DNA of 64,000 nucleotides, taken from Teichococcus wenyumeiae. Lineage in GTDB: Bacteria > Pseudomonadota > Alphaproteobacteria > Acetobacterales > Acetobacteraceae. The notes under the pieces were generated by a model. It was not told the DNA's origin, did not search any database, and worked only from the letters and a program-made list of their open reading frames with translations. Positions 25,056-32,943 of this stretch are shown piece by piece. The stretch lies in contig NZ_RFLX01000013.1 of NCBI RefSeq assembly GCF_003696345.1, positions 1-64,000 on the forward strand. Direction: 5' to 3'. Within the stretch, counting starts at the first letter, position 1. Each line of letters opens with the position of its first letter. Made by a program: the position numbers and the translations under genes.

Positions 25056-25967
25056 CTAGGCGAGGCCCGGCCGATGCAAGCCGGTCAGGACCATGACTTC
25101 GTCGAGATGGCAGCCATCGCGCAGGGCCAGTACCAGCCCGGTCAGCCACAGAGCCTCGGCAGTCAGTGGCCCGCATCCGAGCTTCTGGTCCAGGCAGGCC
25201 AATCCTCGCGCCAGGGCCGCATTGTCCAGGGCGCCCAGCAGCGGGGTAGCGTCAGGCCGGCCTTGCGGCCGTGGCAGCCCGGCCGGCCAGGGCCGTGAGA
25301 GTCCGCCAAGCCACAGACGGCCGTCGTTCCTGGCAAGGCACTGAGACAGAGTGGCGGCAAAGAGCAACGCGGGCGCGGCCCCCGTGGTCAGCAGCAGCGT
25401 CACGGCGCGAGCCAAATCAGAATCGCGGTTCTGCAGCAGCGACAGCAACCGGGCGCAGTCGGCCTCTTGCAGCAGCGCGAGGCCGTCCGGGGCCAACTGG
25501 AAAAAAGGATTGGATAGGTCGGGCAGGTACAGGTCGCGCAATGCGTCGATGGCCGCGGCCAGGGCCGCCTGTTCCAGCAGCATGGTGGCCTCGCTGCCTA
25601 AGGCGGCGCGGCGGCGGGCGCGCAGCAGCATCAGGTCTTCCGGCTGCAGGGCAGCCAGGGGCAGGGCGCAGACGGGATCCGCCATGACCCCGGCCAGACG
25701 GGAGACGGGGGCGAGGTGGGTGCCGCCCTCCGCCTCAGGCAATGTACCTTGGTCGATGGCCCAGCGGCGCAGGGCCTCGGCCATGGTGCCCAGCAGGCGG
25801 CGCGGGCCCAGGCGGATGGTGGAAGGCTTGACGTATTGAGCCGCCATCTCGGCCCAGGCGGCGGCCGCGGCGGCATTGGCGAAGCCGCCCCGCCCGAAGG
25901 CGGCTGGCCCCTTGCCAACTTCCACCATCCAGCCGCCATCCGGCCCCGGCTTCGGGCGCGTCACCAT
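25056..25967 (-). CDS. tyrosine-recombinase-like protein, apparently catalytically dead
   Basis: A 303-residue protein with the layout of a phage-type integrase. The first part resembles an arm-binding region (FANAAAAAAWAEMAAQYV near residue 29). Then comes a SAM-like core-binding segment (TMAEALRRWAI to DALRDLYLPDLSNPF, about residues 61-155) and a catalytic-like domain. The region that normally reads TGxRxxEL is TGAAPALLFAATLSQCL, so the first catalytic Arg is missing, and no HxxR or final Tyr motif is visible near the C-terminus. It may bind DNA without recombining it. It follows the 26042-26368 gene by 74 bp on the same strand. The family call is by eye and needs a profile search. Confidence 0.5.
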   Translation of the reverse strand: MVTRPKPGPDGGWMVEVGKGPAAFGRGGFANAAAAAAWAEMAAQYVKPSTIRLGPRRLLGTMAEALRRWAIDQGTLPEAEGGTHLAPVSRLAGVMADPVCALPLAALQPEDLMLLRARRRAALGSEATMLLEQAALAAAIDALRDLYLPDLSNPFFQLAPDGLALLQEADCARLLSLLQNRDSDLARAVTLLLTTGAAPALLFAATLSQCLARNDGRLWLGGLSRPWPAGLPRPQGRPDATPLLGALDNAALARGLACLDQKLGCGPLTAEALWLTGLVLALRDGCHLDEVMVLTGLHRPGLA

Positions 25968-26041
25968 GCCGGGATCCCTTCGCTGCGCCTCGCAGCAAAG
26001 CCCGCGCTTCTGGCGATTGCAAGGCGGGGTGGCGCGGTGTC

Positions 26042-26368
26042 TCAGGCCAGCGCGGGCTCCAGCGCCGCAGGGACCGGTGGGCCATAGAGCGGGGTGGCGG
26101 CGGGGGGCGCTGGCCAGGTGCTGCCCTGGCGCAGCAGCGGCGCGAATTCATCCGGCAGCCGCGCCTCGATCGCCACGGCGGCGCTGTCGATCTCCACGGC
26201 GCCACCCGCCAGAAAGCGGGTTTCGAGCTCGACGCTCCGCGCGGAAGGGTCGGCCAGGCGCAGCGTGTCCCGCACCTGCGCCAGGGCGGCGCCGCGCAGT
26301 GCTTCCAGCACTTCGCTGCGGCTGAGGCGGATGGTGTGGCTGACAAAGAAGGGCGAGGTGCGGGTCAT
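26042..26368 (-). CDS. small protein of unknown function (108 aa)
   Basis: A 108-residue protein starting MTRTSPFFVSHTIRLSRSEV. The middle predicts alternating strands (SVELETRFLAGGAVEIDSAAV) and the tail is proline-rich. No family is recognised. It lies directly upstream of the recombinase-like gene and divergent from the ParB-like gene; the three may form a functional group. Confidence 0.45.
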   Translation of the reverse strand: MTRTSPFFVSHTIRLSRSEVLEALRGAALAQVRDTLRLADPSARSVELETRFLAGGAVEIDSAAVAIEARLPDEFAPLLRQGSTWPAPPAATPLYGPPVPAALEPALA

Positions 26369-26732
26369 GAGGCTTCTCCTGCAATGATAGTATTTCGCTT
26401 ATCCGTGCCTGCGGCACGCCCGCCGATTTTGGCGGCACCACGTTTCTAGCACCACACCACGGAAACTGCCATATTTCGCTTCGAGACAATGATGAAGCAA
26501 ATCCATCCTTCCGGCCTCGGCCATCCGGCTATCTTGCGCCTCTACGCGGGGTACTGGAGGCATGCCAGGCGGGCAATTGGCGGGGCTGCTTCGTGTTTAC
26601 CGCGGATGCGGCGAATTTTTGCTTCTAGGCAAGAAAGCGAAAAAAGGGTAAACGATCTTCAGGGCTGCCCCTTTGACGCTTCGGCGGCATGGCAGCGAAA
26701 GTCGGCAAGAGCGGCAGGAACGGAGACATCGG
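26369..26732. promoter_or_regulatory. 364-bp divergent intergenic region
   Basis: No credible gene. It contains two TTTCGCTT words (26393-26400 and 26475-26482) and an AGCGAAAAAA variant of the flagellar element at 26636-26645. Probably carries promoters for the 26368 gene (minus) and the ParB-like gene (plus). Confidence 0.4.
26636..26645 (+). promoter_or_regulatory. AGCGAAAAAA variant upstream of ParB-like gene
   Basis: Eight of ten bases match TGCGAAAAAT, oriented toward the gene at 26733, 87 bp away. Confidence 0.3.
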
Positions 26733-28490
26733 ATGGCACGCGCGAAGGCGACCGCACGACAGACAGGCACCGGGGCCGCGAGGCAGCCGGCCCTGCAGGG
26801 TGGCCGCATCGTGCAGATCCAGGGCGGCGGTGCTGACGTGCCCTCTTTCTCGATCGAGCTGGTCACGCCCCAGGGCGCCACGGAACTGCTCAGCCGCAAG
26901 CGGCCCACCGCATCCGAGAACCCGGCCGCCATTGCCGCCTATGCCGAATCGATGCGCGAGGGGCGCTGGATTCTGAATGGCATGCCGATCATCCTCTCCC
27001 GCGCCGGCGTGCTGTTGGACGGGGTGCAGCGGCTGCGTGCCTGCATCAAGGCCGATACGCCCTTCCTGACCGTGCTGGCGCAGAACATCCCCGACGATGT
27101 GCTGCATACCATCGACCAGCAGCGCCGCCGCTCCTTTGCTGGCGTGCTGGAAACCCGCGGCATTCCGCATGCCCATGCCCTGCAGTCGGCGCTTGTCAAA
27201 CTGATCCGCTACGACGACGGCAAGATGCTGCGCGGCGCCGGCACCGCCTCCTGGTCCCGCATGGACCGGGTCCTGCGCGCCAATCCGGACCTGGAAGCGG
27301 CGGTGAAGCTGTCGCTGGAGCATGAGGCCACCGTGCTCTCCGAGGCAGTGCGCACGCCGCTGCTCTTCATGGGCCAGCGGACGGCGCCCGAGGCGACGCG
27401 GCGCTTCCTGGATGCCATTGCCAATCCGGAGAATTACTCGCCGATGGAGCCAGGCGCGCGGGTGCGCGACCTGATCGACATCACGCGCGGCGACCCGACC
27501 ACCCGGCTGAAGCCGGTGACGCTCTTCGCCGTCTGCATCAAGGCGCTGAATGCCACCATCAGCGGCCAGCACCAGCGCAGCTATACCTGGATCGACCCCA
27601 CCGCCAACCCCACCAAGGGCGAGGACTTCCCGGCGCTGGACGGCTATGCCGGGCTGAACGACCCCGGCCATGCCGATGAGACGGAGGAAACCGCCGGCAA
27701 GCTGCGCGAGGCGGTGAAGAAGCTGTCCACCGAGGAAGGCGTCTTTCCGCTGGCGGTCGAGACCATCACGCCGCAGATGGCCGAGGAATACCTCACGCAC
27801 AACACGCGCAACCGCAAGATCATCGCGGCGCATGTGGATGCCATCGCGCGCGACATCCGCGCCGGCAACTGGATGATGAACGCGCAGCCCATCTGCTTCG
27901 CGCGGGACGGCCGGCTGCTGAACGGCCAGCACCGGCTTTCCGCCGTGATCCAGGCGGGCGAATCGATCGAGGTGCCGGTGATGCGCGGATTGCCGGAGGA
28001 GGCTTATGCCACCTACGACATCCATGCGAAGCGCGGCCCGCAGCTCGGTGCCGCCTTCGACAGCTTCGGTGACAAGCCGCTGGTGGCCGCCGCCGCCGTG
28101 CTGCTGTGGAAGCACGAGCTGAAGCCCTCCGGCGTGCGCAATGCCAAGCCGACTCCGGCCGAGGTGATGAAGATCGTCGAGCAGCATCCGCGCCTGCTGG
28201 AGATGCGCACCTTCGGCCGCAAGATGATCGAGTTCGGCCGCGGCTCCGTGCTCGCCTATGCCGCCTATTGCATCGAGCGGGATGATCCGGAACTCGGCAG
28301 GATCTTCCTGGAGCGTTTCGAGACCGGCGCCGACCTGCCGCGCGGCCACCTGATCTTGGAGCTGCGCAAGCGCATGCAGATCATGCGGCGCGAGCGCACC
28401 GGGCAGGAGGAGCAGCTGAAGGAACTGCTCGCCGCCTGGGCGCGCTTCAAGGAGAACCCGGATCTGGAGCGTCTGCAGCGCGCTTCCTAG
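26733..28490 (+). CDS. protein with two ParB-like (DGQHRL) modules
   Basis: A 585-residue protein with two related modules. The first (about residues 60-140) reads AAIAAYAESMREGRWILNG, then VLLDGVQRLRACIKADTPF and IDQQRRRSFAGVL. The second (about 345-440) reads KIIAAHVDAIARDIRAGNW, then RLLNGQHRLSAVIQAGESI and YDIHAKRGPQLGAAF. These are the hallmarks of the ParB/sulfiredoxin-like fold used by ParB CTPases and ParB-like nucleases. There is no typical ParB helix-turn-helix, and the ParA partner is absent. GGAGA lies 5 nt before the ATG at 26733. Role unknown; plasmid partition, nucleotide binding or flagellar regulation are all possible. Confidence 0.7.
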   Translation: MARAKATARQTGTGAARQPALQGGRIVQIQGGGADVPSFSIELVTPQGATELLSRKRPTASENPAAIAAYAESMREGRWILNGMPIILSRAGVLLDGVQRLRACIKADTPFLTVLAQNIPDDVLHTIDQQRRRSFAGVLETRGIPHAHALQSALVKLIRYDDGKMLRGAGTASWSRMDRVLRANPDLEAAVKLSLEHEATVLSEAVRTPLLFMGQRTAPEATRRFLDAIANPENYSPMEPGARVRDLIDITRGDPTTRLKPVTLFAVCIKALNATISGQHQRSYTWIDPTANPTKGEDFPALDGYAGLNDPGHADETEETAGKLREAVKKLSTEEGVFPLAVETITPQMAEEYLTHNTRNRKIIAAHVDAIARDIRAGNWMMNAQPICFARDGRLLNGQHRLSAVIQAGESIEVPVMRGLPEEAYATYDIHAKRGPQLGAAFDSFGDKPLVAAAAVLLWKHELKPSGVRNAKPTPAEVMKIVEQHPRLLEMRTFGRKMIEFGRGSVLAYAAYCIERDDPELGRIFLERFETGADLPRGHLILELRKRMQIMRRERTGQEEQLKELLAAWARFKENPDLERLQRAS

Positions 28491-28894
28491 CGCGCGGCGC
28501 GGCGCAGCTCGGCATCCTCGGCCGCGCGTTCGGCGCGGCGTGCCGCCTGGCGGCGGGCGGCACTGGCCGCCGTGTCGCGGGCGATTTCCAGCCGCTTGAT
28601 CTCCGCGAAATCCTCGCGCAGTGCCTCGCGGATCTGTGCCTCCTGCGCCTGGAGCATGGACAGGGCTTGCTGCAACTGCCGCTGGCGCCCGGCGGCGACG
28701 CGCGACCAATCCGCCCACAGCGCCATTTCCTCCGCTTGGCCACGTGCCCGCTCGGTTTCCCGCTGTAGATGGGCCGCGTGCCCAGCGAGCATCTCGGCAG
28801 CCAGCAGGGTCTGGCGTTCTGCCCCGGCCAGTATGGCGCGCTGCTCATCGGCACGTTTCCGCGCCAGGCGGATCAGGATGGGCAGGCCCTGCAT
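28487..28894 (-). CDS. fliJ: FliJ-like flagellar export coiled-coil protein
   Basis: A 135-residue protein that is almost entirely helical and rich in Ala, Arg, Glu and Gln: LIRLARKRADEQRAILAGAE at the N-terminus and EDFAEIKRLEIARDTAASAA near the end. Size and coiled coil fit FliJ, the stalk that links the FliI ATPase to FlhA and recycles chaperones. The start is the ATG at 28894. It overlaps the convergent ParB-like gene by 4 bp. A TGCGAAAAAC element lies 60 bp upstream. Identity rests on size, coiled coil and context. Confidence 0.65.
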   Translation of the reverse strand: MQGLPILIRLARKRADEQRAILAGAERQTLLAAEMLAGHAAHLQRETERARGQAEEMALWADWSRVAAGRQRQLQQALSMLQAQEAQIREALREDFAEIKRLEIARDTAASAARRQAARRAERAAEDAELRRAAR

Positions 28895-28953
28895 CGTTGC
28901 TCCGATGTGATGGCGGCTTGGCAGGAGCGCCGGCGACATGGTAGCACATAGTT

Positions 28954-28963
28954 GTTTTTCGCA
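28954..28963 (-). promoter_or_regulatory. TGCGAAAAAC element upstream of fliJ
   Basis: One mismatch (last base) to TGCGAAAAAT, 60 bp before the fliJ ATG; the divergent protease gene begins only 12 bp away. Confidence 0.55.
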
Positions 28964-28974
28964 AAAAGGTCTGA

Positions 28975-29808
28975 ATGCACATGAGGTGCTGGATCGGCGG
29001 AGTGGTGGCCTCCGGCCTGGGTCTGGCGCTTCTGGCGGCGGCCACGGCGGCCTGGCCGCTGCGGTCGGCCACTTCCCCCGTGCCGGAGGTAACCAGTGGA
29101 TGGTCGGGCTCCGCCTTCGCGGTGGCGCCTGGCCTGCTGGTGACCAATGCACATGTGGCCTTGCGTTGCCGGGCCCACGGCCTGCCGTTGCGGGTGGAAG
29201 GTCGGAGCGGCCCATGGCAGGTGGCCATGCTGGATGCCGATGCCGATCTGGCGCTGCTGCAAGGCCCCGATGCGGGGGAGGCGGTGTTGCCGCTGTCCGC
29301 GGCACAGCGCCTGCCGCGCGGCACGCCGGTCCTGGCCCTTGGTTACCCGACCAGCGGCACCGAGCGACGCCTTGCCGGGCAGTTGCACGGCACGCGCGGC
29401 CCGATCCTGCGCGCCACCCTCACGGTACATGACCCGGAAGGCGGCCGCGCCGTCAGCTTCGTCATGACCGACCGGCAGGGCCATGAGATCGAGCCTGCCT
29501 GGGAAGACGGGCTGCGCTACTTCGGCCCTGCCCAGGCCGCCCGGCTGCGCTGGCGCCTGGAGATCGACGCGCCTTCCCATGGAGGCAGTTCCGGTGGCCC
29601 AGTGCTGGATGCGGCGGGCCAGGTGGTGGGGGTGGTCTATGCCGGTGGCCGGGGCCTGACCGCGGCGATCCCGCTGGAAGACCTGCGCGACCTTCTGATG
29701 CGGGCTGGCGTCACGCCCGTGACGCGGGCTCCCCCGCAGCAACGCGAGCCGGATTGGGCAGCGGTGCGGGACGCAGCCTCCCGGAGTCTCTATCGCCTCG
29801 CCTGCTGA
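28975..29808 (+). CDS. trypsin-like serine protease, exported or membrane-anchored
   Basis: A 277-residue protein. An N-terminal hydrophobic segment (about residues 8-27) is a signal peptide or anchor. The catalytic triad appears intact: His60 in TNAHV, Asp91 in DADADLALL and Ser206 in GGSSGGPVLD. The DegP-like fold lacks a PDZ domain. It is transcribed divergently from fliJ, so it may process or quality-control periplasmic flagellar proteins; no substrate is evident. The start could also be the ATG at 28981. Confidence 0.82.
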   Translation: MHMRCWIGGVVASGLGLALLAAATAAWPLRSATSPVPEVTSGWSGSAFAVAPGLLVTNAHVALRCRAHGLPLRVEGRSGPWQVAMLDADADLALLQGPDAGEAVLPLSAAQRLPRGTPVLALGYPTSGTERRLAGQLHGTRGPILRATLTVHDPEGGRAVSFVMTDRQGHEIEPAWEDGLRYFGPAQAARLRWRLEIDAPSHGGSSGGPVLDAAGQVVGVVYAGGRGLTAAIPLEDLRDLLMRAGVTPVTRAPPQQREPDWAAVRDAASRSLYRLAC

Positions 29809-30492
29809 TCAGGCGGCGACGGCGGGTGCCCGCGGCAGAGCCTCGACGGGCTCGGGCGCCAGAAGGGCCTCCTGTGGCGGGGCCGGGATGGCAGCGAGCA
29901 GTGTGGCTTCCCCGGCATCGGCGAGCCGCAACATCAGGTCGCGCAGCGCCGCATCGAGCGACAGGCTGTCCAGACCGGCGCCGCTGATCCAGGCTGCCGG
30001 CTCGGAAGGTAGCGCCTGCCCTTCGGCGCAGGGATGGCTGGCGGGCAGGAGCCAGAGCCGCTCCTCATAACCCCGCATGGCATGCGGGGCATGGACGGCG
30101 CCGGCCGTGGGTGCACCGGCCAGCAGATAGACTTGGCCGTCGGCGGCTGGGCGGCAGTGAATCTGGCCGCCGCCCGGCAACTGTCCGGTCGCCTGCCACG
30201 GCGTGGTGCCAGCGAGCGCCAGGAGCGCAGTCTGCCGCCGGCCTGCTTCGTGGCCATTCAGGATGGCACGAACGCTGACAGCAGCCCCGGCAACCTGAAG
30301 TCGCGCGGCGACCTGGCTCAGTGTTGCGCGCAGCATGGCTTCCGCCGTGGCGGGAGGACCTTCCGCAGACAGGATCAGGGACGGGTCTAGGTATTCCGGG
30401 GTCAGGATGCCGATGTCCCGGCTGATCCGCGTGAGGCAGAGCTGGTCCAGCGCGGTCGCGGCCTTGTTCAGCAGCAGCGTCAGTCCCAGCAT
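29809..30492 (-). CDS. protein of unknown function (227 aa)
   Basis: A 227-residue soluble protein starting MLGLTLLLNKAATALDQL. It shows an alternating helix-strand pattern (VAARLQVAGAAVSVRAIL) and a proline-rich tail, with no recognised motif. It abuts the protease stop convergently and begins next to the AT-rich regulatory region carrying the CtrA-type site, so it may belong to the flagellar regulon. Confidence 0.45.
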   Translation of the reverse strand: MLGLTLLLNKAATALDQLCLTRISRDIGILTPEYLDPSLILSAEGPPATAEAMLRATLSQVAARLQVAGAAVSVRAILNGHEAGRRQTALLALAGTTPWQATGQLPGGGQIHCRPAADGQVYLLAGAPTAGAVHAPHAMRGYEERLWLLPASHPCAEGQALPSEPAAWISGAGLDSLSLDAALRDLMLRLADAGEATLLAAIPAPPQEALLAPEPVEALPRAPAVAA

Positions 30493-30560
30493 CGGCGCGT
30501 CTTCCAGTCAGGGCGGTTGGGCCAAGTGTGTCTCGAGGCCGAAACTCGCGTATTGCGTGC

Positions 30561-30590
30561 GTAAGAAATTTCTTACTCACCCTGAGGGTG
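30561..30590. promoter_or_regulatory. two adjacent palindromes, candidate operators
   Basis: GTAAGAAATTTCTTAC (16 bp, perfect) followed after one base by CACCCTGAGGGTG (6-bp arms around a central G). Candidate binding sites for a dimeric regulator, or a stem-loop in the 30492 gene leader. Confidence 0.45.
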
Positions 30591-30648
30591 AAGTCTACAA
30601 AAAAGTAAGAACGTTTGTTCTGAGGTAAAACGGTTCTACATCAATACG

Positions 30649-30663
30649 TTAAGGGCGTTTTAA
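30649..30663. promoter_or_regulatory. ctrA box: perfect CtrA-type site TTAA-N7-TTAA
   Basis: TTAA-GGGCGTT-TTAA matches the full CtrA consensus, and the flanks extend it to CGTTAA-N7-TTAACG. CtrA is the alphaproteobacterial master regulator of early flagellar genes. I did not notice another full site in the window. Confidence 0.6.
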
Positions 30664-30767
30664 CGCGCACCGGCGACTGAGAGACACAATTTTCACGGGT
30701 CAACCTCGAGACTCCTACGATTGAATGCTATAAAATGAGACAAATCCCGATAAGAGAGTGTTCTGCC

Positions 30768-31085
30768 ATGCGTAATCGTGTCAGCTTCTTGTTGCTTGCC
30801 AACTGCTTGGCGCTCCTCTCGGTGCCAACGCTGCCCGCCAAGGCTCAGCCTGATCTGCGGCACCAGAGGGAGGTCCAGGTTCCACCTCCATCAGCGGGCT
30901 GGCGCGAGAGGAGGGGCCACGTGTTTCAGCCTTCCGGCTCACACGGGCTGCAACTCGATGTCACGGCTCTGCTGGAGCCGCCCCTTCCCATGGCAGAGCC
31001 GCCGCCGCAGCGCCGGCCGATGTTCAGCAATGGCTGGACCCAGGACGGCTTCGGTGGCCGGCCGGAGGCGGAGGGGTGGCGATGA
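30768..31085 (+). CDS. small exported protein of unknown function (105 aa)
   Basis: A 105-residue protein with a clear Sec signal peptide (SFLLLANCLALLSVPTLPAKAQ, cleavage after about residue 26) and a proline-rich mature part. No family recognised. I chose the ATG at 30768, since the upstream ATG at 30735 would place the hydrophobic core too far in. Translationally coupled (ATGA) to the next gene. The CtrA-type site lies about 105 bp upstream. Confidence 0.55.
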   Translation: MRNRVSFLLLANCLALLSVPTLPAKAQPDLRHQREVQVPPPSAGWRERRGHVFQPSGSHGLQLDVTALLEPPLPMAEPPPQRRPMFSNGWTQDGFGGRPEAEGWR

Positions 31086-31441
31086 CCGCAGGAGACCGCA
31101 ACCGGTCCGCAGCGGCGGCCCGCGGCTTCGTGCTTGTTCATCAGGCGCTTGGCCTTTATGTGGGCCGCCTGCCAACGCAGTCCTGCTGGTCCAAGCTGAA
31201 TGGCGCAGGCCGCCGCGCCGTGGCCACCTTCGCCACCGAGGCCCAGGCGCGCTGGCATATCGATCTCTGGGAAGGTGGCTGGCCGGAGGACGAGGTCGCC
31301 TTCGGACTCAGCCTGCATCCGGTACGGGTGGACCTGCCGGATGGCTGGGCCAGCCTGGCGGCATTGCGCGCCGCCGGGCTGGAGGAGCATCTGGGCGAGC
31401 TGGCCCATGCCGGCTGGCGCGGCACCGCCGGCCATTGCTGA
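31082..31441 (+). CDS. small protein of unknown function (119 aa)
   Basis: A 119-residue soluble protein. Its ATG overlaps the preceding stop. The pattern FVLVHQALGLYVGRL to FATEAQARWHIDLW suggests a compact alpha-beta fold, and the tail is helical. No family recognised. It ends 10 bp before the convergent flgI stop. Confidence 0.5.
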   Translation: MTAGDRNRSAAAARGFVLVHQALGLYVGRLPTQSCWSKLNGAGRRAVATFATEAQARWHIDLWEGGWPEDEVAFGLSLHPVRVDLPDGWASLAALRAAGLEEHLGELAHAGWRGTAGHC

Positions 31442-31450
31442 ACCCCCGCT

Positions 31451-32554
31451 TCAGATAAACTGCAGTTCCGCATGCAGCGCGCCGCTGGCCTTCAGGGCGT
31501 TCAGCACCGAGATCAGGTCGCGCGGCGCCAGCCCCAGGGCGTTCAGCCCATTGACCAGTGCCTGCAAGGTATTGGCCCGGGGCAGCACCGCCAGCTTACG
31601 GCCACGCTGATCGTCCACCTCCACCTGGGTGCGCGGCAGCACCACCGTCTCGCCGTTGGAGAAGGGCGCGGGCTGGCTGGCCACCGGGCTTTCGGTGACG
31701 CGAATCACCAGATTGCCATGGGTGATGGCCACCGGGTCCACCCGCACCTCGGCACCCACCACGATGGTGGCGGTGCGCTCGTCCACCACCACGCGGGCCG
31801 GGGTTTCGGGCCGCACCGTCAGGCCCTCCATCTGCGCCACCATCATCGGCAGGCGGTCGCGCAGGCCGAAGGGCACCTTCACCTCCACCGTGCCAAGGTC
31901 CAGCGCGGTAGCGCTGCCGGGGCCAAAGCGGGCATTCACCACCTCCTCGATGCGGATGGCGGTGGTGAAGTCGGGCGAACGCAGCGCCAGGCGAATGCTG
32001 TCCACGTTTCGCAGGCTGACCGGCACCTCACGTTCCACTAGGCCGCCGCCAGGAACGCGCCCCTGCGTGGTGACCCCGGAAGAGATGCTCTGCGCCTGCC
32101 CCGCCGCCTGGAAGCTGCCCACCACCACCGGGCCCTGAGCCACGGCATAGACCTCGCCATCCGCGCCCATCAGCGGCGTGACGATCAGCGTGCCGCCATT
32201 CAGGCTGCGGCTGTCACCCAGCGAGGAAACCTGCACATCGATCGGCGTGCCCTGCCGTGCGAAGGGTGGCAGGGTGGCGGTGACGATCACGGCGGCGGTG
32301 TTGCGGGTCTGCACCCGCGCATCGGCGACATTGATGCCCATCCGCTCCAGCATCGCGGTCAGGCTCTGCTGCGTGAAAGGCGTGTTGCGCAGCTGGTCGC
32401 CCGTACCCTGCAGGCCGATGACCAGCCCGTAGCCGACAAGCTGGTTGCCGCGCACGCCCTCAATGGAAACGATGTCCTTCAGCCGCACCTGGGCCAGGGC
32501 TGGCGTTGCGGCCAGGCAGGCAAGGGCGGCGGCATAGAGAAGGCGGCGCAACAT
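31451..32554 (-). CDS. flgI: flagellar P-ring protein FlgI
   Basis: A 367-residue periplasmic ring protein. A signal peptide (LLYAAALACLAATPALA) is followed by LKDIVSIEGVRGNQLVGYGL and later VARVVVDERTATIVVG-like segments and PRTQVEVDDQRGRKLAVLP. The C-terminus ends in the typical LNALGLAPRDLISVLNALK. It forms the bushing for the rod in peptidoglycan. Last gene of the long fliF-to-flgI minus-strand run. Confidence 0.96.
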   Translation of the reverse strand: MLRRLLYAAALACLAATPALAQVRLKDIVSIEGVRGNQLVGYGLVIGLQGTGDQLRNTPFTQQSLTAMLERMGINVADARVQTRNTAAVIVTATLPPFARQGTPIDVQVSSLGDSRSLNGGTLIVTPLMGADGEVYAVAQGPVVVGSFQAAGQAQSISSGVTTQGRVPGGGLVEREVPVSLRNVDSIRLALRSPDFTTAIRIEEVVNARFGPGSATALDLGTVEVKVPFGLRDRLPMMVAQMEGLTVRPETPARVVVDERTATIVVGAEVRVDPVAITHGNLVIRVTESPVASQPAPFSNGETVVLPRTQVEVDDQRGRKLAVLPRANTLQALVNGLNALGLAPRDLISVLNALKASGALHAELQFI

Positions 32555-32572
32555 GGCGGACCTCCCTGGCCT

Positions 32573-32914
32573 TCAGGCGCGGTAACGCAGGCCGGCCTCG
32601 GCCAGCGCGTCGAGCGGCATCAGCATGGGGGCGAGGCCCAGCAGCGCCCGCAGCGTGCCCAGCGCATCCCGCAGGTGCTGGGCGCGGAGTGGGGTCTGCG
32701 GCACGTCTGGCCGCGGCATCGTTGCCACGGCGCCACGCCACAGCATCACCGCCGCGTCGCGGGCCAGGGGCGTGGCCATCATGAAGGCCTCGCCGCATTC
32801 CTCAGGCGTGCAGCCCAGGCCTTCGGCGATGGCGGTGAAGGTGGCGATATCCTCCTCCTCCAGCGCCAACGGCAGAAAGGGGTTGCTGAAACCAGGGCTG
32901 ATCAGGAGGTTCAC
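32573..32914 (-). CDS. small protein of unknown function in flagellar operon (113 aa)
   Basis: A 113-residue helical protein starting MNLLISPGFSNPFLPL. It lies 18 bp before flgI and 29 bp after flgL on the same strand, so it is almost certainly co-transcribed. No membrane segment or motif is recognised. An export chaperone or assembly factor is plausible by position only. Confidence 0.6.
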   Translation of the reverse strand: MNLLISPGFSNPFLPLALEEEDIATFTAIAEGLGCTPEECGEAFMMATPLARDAAVMLWRGAVATMPRPDVPQTPLRAQHLRDALGTLRALLGLAPMLMPLDALAEAGLRYRA

Positions 32915-32943
32915 GTCGGCTTCTCCGTCGTTCGGATGGGGGG

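Larger units (their letters stand above)
30493..30767. promoter_or_regulatory. AT-rich divergent region with stacked palindromes
   Basis: In 275 bp, markedly AT-richer than its surroundings, there is a perfect 16-bp palindrome (GTAAGAAATTTCTTAC, 30561-30576) and, directly after it, CACCCTGAGGGTG (30578-30590). A CtrA-type site follows at 30649-30663. A possible -10 box, TATAAA, at 30729-30734 precedes the plus-strand gene. It separates the minus-strand gene ending at 29809 from the plus-strand gene at 30768. Confidence 0.6.

Noticed and set aside
25056-25967. Active integrase marking a mobile element
   Set aside because: The catalytic residues are not seen, and no att repeats or other element genes flank it.
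26733-28490. Canonical ParB partition protein
   Set aside because: No ParA neighbour, no typical HTH and two ParB-like modules; described as ParB-like only.
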